Below, in pieces: positions 59,737 through 64,000 of a DNA stretch of 64,000 bases. Origin of the DNA: Alnus glutinosa (Eukaryota > Streptophyta > Magnoliopsida > Fagales > Betulaceae); assembly GCF_958979055.1 (NCBI RefSeq), contig NC_084886.1, forward strand, positions 2,251,001 to 2,315,000, given 5' to 3'. A program made the position numbers and the translations under genes. The notes under the pieces are model-generated. The model was not told where the DNA came from, searched no databases, and saw only the letters and a program-made list of their open reading frames with translations. Position 1 is the first letter of the stretch. Each line of letters opens with the position of its first letter.

Positions 59737-62700
59737 ATGTTGCACAAGATACTTAGTAAGCTTCCTCGGAAGTCGTCTAAGACTGCTGAAAATCGTGAAC
59801 ACGGTGGAAGCCATACAACGTTTTCAATTGCGTCTACCAGTTCAAGAAGCAGTGATTTAGGGACTAGCAAGTCTGGAAATTTGATTGTATCCCATACGGC
59901 CCCTAATTATGCTTCAGATGTTGGCCCATATTATGATAAGTATGCACGAGGTGCTAATCCAAAGGCGAATGGGAATTCTTTGTCTTTTTATGAAGCATTG
60001 CCTGGATTCAGGGATGTTCCGAGCTCTGAGAAGCAGAGCTTATTCATAAAAAAGCTGAACTTGTGCTGTGCCACATTTGACTTCACTGACGCAACAAAGC
60101 ATATCAAAGAAAAGGAAACCAAGCGACAAACATTGTTGGAGCTTGTGGATTATGTGACTTCAGTGAATGGCAAATTTACAGAAGTCGTGATACAAGAAGT
60201 TATAAAAATGGTATCTGTGAATTTATTTAGGACACTCACTCCTCAACCACATGAGAGCAAAGTTATAGAAGCCTTTGATTTGGAAGAGGAGGAGCCTTCG
60301 ATAGATCCTGCATGGCCTCACTTGCAAATGGTGTATGAGATTTTGTTGAGGTTTGTTGCATCAACTGAGCTGGATGCAAAATCAGCCAAAAGATACATTG
60401 ATCATTCCTTTATTCTGAAGTTGATGGATCTATTTGACTCCGAAGATCCTAGAGAAAGGGAATACTTGAAAACAATTCTGCACCGTATCTATGGCAAATT
60501 TATGGTAAATCGCCCTTTTATCAGGAAAGCTATCAACAACATATTTTATCGGTTTATTTTTGAGACAGAGAAGCATAACGGGATAGCTGAGCTTCTAGAC
60601 ATTTTGGGAAGTATTATTAATGGGTTTGCTTTGCCACTGAAAGAAGAACATAAATTGTTCCTTGTTCGGGCACTGATCCCCTTGCACAAACCAAGATGCT
60701 TAGCAATGTACCATCAGCAGCTATGTTACTGCATTACGCAATTTGTGGAGAAAGATTGCAAGCTCGCTGATACTGTCATAAGGGGTTTATTGAAGTACTG
60801 GCCAATCACAAATAGTTCAAAAGAAGTCATGTTCCTAGCTGAATTGGAAGAAGTCTTAGAAGCAACTCAACCACCAGAATTTCAGCGCTGTGTGGTGCCC
60901 TTGTTTCGCCAGATTGCTCGATGCTTGAACAGTCCGCACTTTCAGGTAGCAAGTTTGATCCCGCTTTAATTTAGTTATTCTTTCTCTCTCTCTCTCTCTC
61001 TCTCTCTGAGCGTTCGCTTTTGTTCATTCATTTCTGTGCAAACTGCACTCTCTTCTCTGAAACGTGATTCATATTTGAAAACCTGCATGATATTCAAGAT
61101 CTGCACTTATTTTAAAGCTAATGGGAAGAGTTCTGCTTTTTATCGAGAGCGTGATTTATTCCATTCAACCTTTTATTCTGCATCAAACCTAAATTTTCTG
61201 TTATAGTTTTTTCTCCATCTCCGGTTAAGTTTAGAAGTATCATTAATTCAAATTGTTCTTTCGTGTTTCTGCCATTTTCTATACAGTGAATTGATCATTA
61301 TCGCTTATGTTTCCATGCGTGTAACATGTGGAGTTGGGATCACTGCAGTTACTTATTTTGTGTTGTCCACCGTTAAGTGTTGATATGCTGATCAAGTCCT
61401 CTAAGCTTTAGTTCCTGACTACCTGCAGTTTGTTTTTCACTTTTGTGTGTAACTTACCTTCTTTCTCAATTTAATATTAGATTTTTCTGTCTGGAATAAC
61501 GAAGCGTGTTCAGCTTTTATGAGAAACTAATGTTGATGCAATTGGGAGATCTGGACTGTAAAGCCTGCATAGGTAAATAGTTCTACTACAAAGTGGACTT
61601 TCAAGGTCAGGATTAGACAGAGGTGTCCACCTAGAAAAGAACAGAAAATCTTCGTGAAAGTCTCTGTTGACTGATGGTCTGGTTGGCCCAATAGATTTGT
61701 TATGGTTCTCTTTCTTTATTCCCATACATATATTGGATCTTCATCTCTTGGAATATTTAAAAGCTAAATCTTTTGATACGGCTTTAGAGGCCATTTGTGT
61801 TGGTGCATCATGTATGCTTAAGTTTGTGCTGTAACAAGAAGAGTGGAAATCTGTATTATAAGCTGTAACAGAGCCTGGGTTTTAGCACTGTCTTTGTTTC
61901 TTGAAATCTTGTTAGAGGTTCAGAAATAATTTTGAATTTTGTTGGAGATTTCAGTTTGGTGTATGTAGGAATGCTTTGATGTTAAGCAGCCACGGTATAT
62001 TTGTAGTTGATTCCAGGAATTGAAAAATTTTGTACATTATGTAAAAGAAGTGTGGTAGTTAGCGTACCTAGTGAACAGAAAGTAGTGTTTACTTTTTCAT
62101 TTAGTGCTGGTTTTAACTTGTTTGATATCTGTTTCCCAGCAATTACAGCTTTGGCTCCTAATCAATATTTCAGCATTTGTTTTTACATTGATTTATATCA
62201 TGGGCGAACTCAATGCTGTTAACCTGATTTTATCATAATGTACCCATGTTACGATATTATTGAAATGTTGGTGATTTCATGATGCTGTTAAAATCGGAAC
62301 AAGTTCTTGAAGTTAAGAGTCCAAATGTTGCATAAGTGATTGTTGATTGAAAGAGATTTTGATCTTTCCCCAATCATCTGCATTTTTTGACCTTTGATTT
62401 AAGATCCAAAAGACTGTATGGTATTTTCAGCAGACGCTCGACAGACTTAAAAGACTTGATGAATACTTACAAAAAAAAAAAAAAAAGACTTAATGCATTG
62501 TGATTTTTTTTGTTAAGCAATTCTGCTATTGGTAGGTTTGTTTAGATCAAGAAAGGAGAATAAATGGCTATTTGTATTGATCAGATATACAAAGAAAAAT
62601 CTTGCATAGCATTAAAAAATACACAACCGGGAGTATCTGTCTCAGATGCATATCCAATTCGGATACAATTACCAGTTTAAAGTATCGGTACTTTTGGATA

Positions 62701-63221
62701 CTACTACTATTTGAAAGAATCCATGCTTCGTCAGAGAGAGCTCATTGACATTCGATTGTCTTGTTTCTTTTCTTGTATTTGCTTTTTTGAGGGAGTGTAA
62801 CTTCCAGTCCAATTCCTGGTACAAGAATCTCACATAATGCTATTGATTCTTCTTTCCTCAGGTGGCAGAGAGAGCTTTGTTCATGTGGAGCAATGATCAC
62901 ATTGAGAACTTAATCAAACAAAATCGCAAGGTCATTCTGCCCATTATCTTTCCTGCCTTGGAGAAAAATGCTAGAAATCATTGGAATCAGGCTGTGCATG
63001 GTCTGACCTCAAATGTCCGCAAGATTTTCTATGATCTTGATCCTGAGTTGTTTAAGGAATGCTTACTAAAGTTCCAGGAAGATGAATTGAAGGAAGTTGA
63101 GATCAAAGCAAGACGTGAAGCCACGTGGAAACGCTTAGAGGAACTTGCTGCAAAAAAGGCTACAAGTAATGAAGCTGTACTTGTTCCTGGGAAAGCACCT
63201 CTTCGCACCTCTTCAGGTTAG
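59737..63221 (+). CDS. Protein phosphatase 2A regulatory subunit B' (B56 family)
   Basis: B' subunits give PP2A its substrate choice and are built from HEAT-like helical repeats. Two coding exons: 59737-60945 and 62862-63221, phase 0 (1569 nt, 522 residues). The start is [20 protein letters not shown] Ser/Thr-rich N-terminal tail (to about residue 75) precedes the B56 core, with [39 protein letters not shown] and [20 protein letters not shown]. The last exon starts [20 protein letters not shown] and ends in a short variable tail. The intron is 1.9 kb and starts with a long CT microsatellite. The subclass (such as eta/gamma/zeta) was not determined. Confidence 0.97.
60982..61007. repeat. CT microsatellite just inside the PP2A B' intron
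   Basis: About 13 CT units beginning 36 bp after the 5' splice site (60946). A long pyrimidine tract so near the donor could affect splicing but is not part of the acceptor. Confidence 0.9.
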
Positions 63222-64000
63222 CCAGAATGAGAGGTATTTGTTGGTTGTTGAAGTGGCCTCAATTCTTTGATTTAGATGGGATTTATATTAGGTGGTCGGA
63301 TGCTCATGGATTGTTAACTCATCTGCTACCAAAAAAAAAAAAAGCAAGAAAATTTCATGTAGAGAGGTTCTTACTGATAACCATAGCCCAGCAAGCATTT
63401 TTCCAAGTTTATTTTTATTCTTAATATATCTGTTCGATCCTTTTACAGCTTAAAACAACATATGCAATGCTTTATAGTATCCATTTGAAGTCTGGAAACA
63501 ACATATTACGTCCAAATTATATTCAACCAACTACTCAAGAACAAAGTACTACATATATTTACATGTTTTCCGCGTTCTCAAAACTGTGAATTATCTGAGA
63601 GAGTGCTTTTAGTGCTCCACTTTTGTCTCAACTCTCTGTATTAGAGGTCTCAACTAAATGTATATATAAATGTTGGGGTGTATGGATCAAAATGGGGTGT
63701 GCAAATAGGTGATATTATTTTTTATCAGGTTAGGATGCAATCGATAAAAGCTCAACACTGAAGGATCAGAATCTGCAGAATATTTGAAGGCTGATCTTAC
63801 TCCTTGGCCAGGATGTTAGGTGAAAAATAACTCTTTTGAGAGACGAGAGATGGAGTACCCGATCCAATTTAGGATCCTCTTCATTTTAAGTGAAATGGAG
63901 AGGAATCATTTCATGGATTAGATTAGATTTTATTGTATCTAATAGTGTATATAATGGCATATCATTTAAAATTTTTTAATGACGTGGTAACGTAAGCAAC
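63222..64000. other. 3' UTR and downstream flank of PP2A B'
   Basis: AT-rich sequence after the stop codon, presumably 3' UTR for the first few hundred bases. Nothing further recognised before the window ends. Confidence 0.6.

Overview
This window is nuclear DNA from a flowering plant, a eudicot. The genes are split by GT-AG introns with AT-rich introns and spacers. The proteins are plant-type: an ABCC transporter with its extra N-terminal domain, a trihelix GT-1 class factor, SKIP14 and a PP2A B' subunit. There are many small foldback elements, a nuclear plastid DNA insert and a decayed plant pararetrovirus. The repeat content suggests a woody rosid, but the species is a guess.

Layout. 1-1491 (-): 5' part of an ABCC transporter that runs off the left edge. 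1492-18605: gene-free accessory region, the most unusual part. Two diverged direct copies of a block of about 3 kb (A, 5836-9465; B, 14395-17065) flank a scrambled endogenous pararetrovirus (about 9466-14230). Copy A also holds a solo LTR and a palindromic MITE that copy B lacks. 18606-20099 (+): MAD2, spindle checkpoint. 20908-26735 (-): trihelix GT-1-like transcription factor. 28333-30519 (+): YqaJ/lambda-exonuclease-like nuclease, probably sent to an organelle. 31654-31833 (+): 59-aa conserved plant microprotein. 32788-34565: nuclear plastid DNA with decayed trnE, trnY and trnQ. 35780-38206 (-): F-box protein SKIP14. 40494-44877 (-): SRP72 of the signal recognition particle. 44878-47418: divergent spacer with two minisatellites. 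47419-55742 (+): M3 thimet oligopeptidase in 20 exons. 59737-63221 (+): PP2A B' (B56) regulatory subunit. Exon models were built by hand; every complete model has a total length divisible by three with matching intron phases.

The genes are independent housekeeping or regulatory loci, not a pathway. From memory, MAD2, trihelix, SKIP14 and PP2A B' are near neighbours on Arabidopsis chromosome 3, while YqaJ nuclease, SRP72 and thimet oligopeptidase are near neighbours on chromosome 1. The window may therefore keep an ancestral order that Arabidopsis split between duplicated segments. I found no new multi-gene system. The best leads are the permuted, reverse-transcriptase-less pararetrovirus between direct repeats, a duplicated splice acceptor in the oligopeptidase gene, a 16-nt microexon in MAD2 and a GC-AG intron in the trihelix gene.
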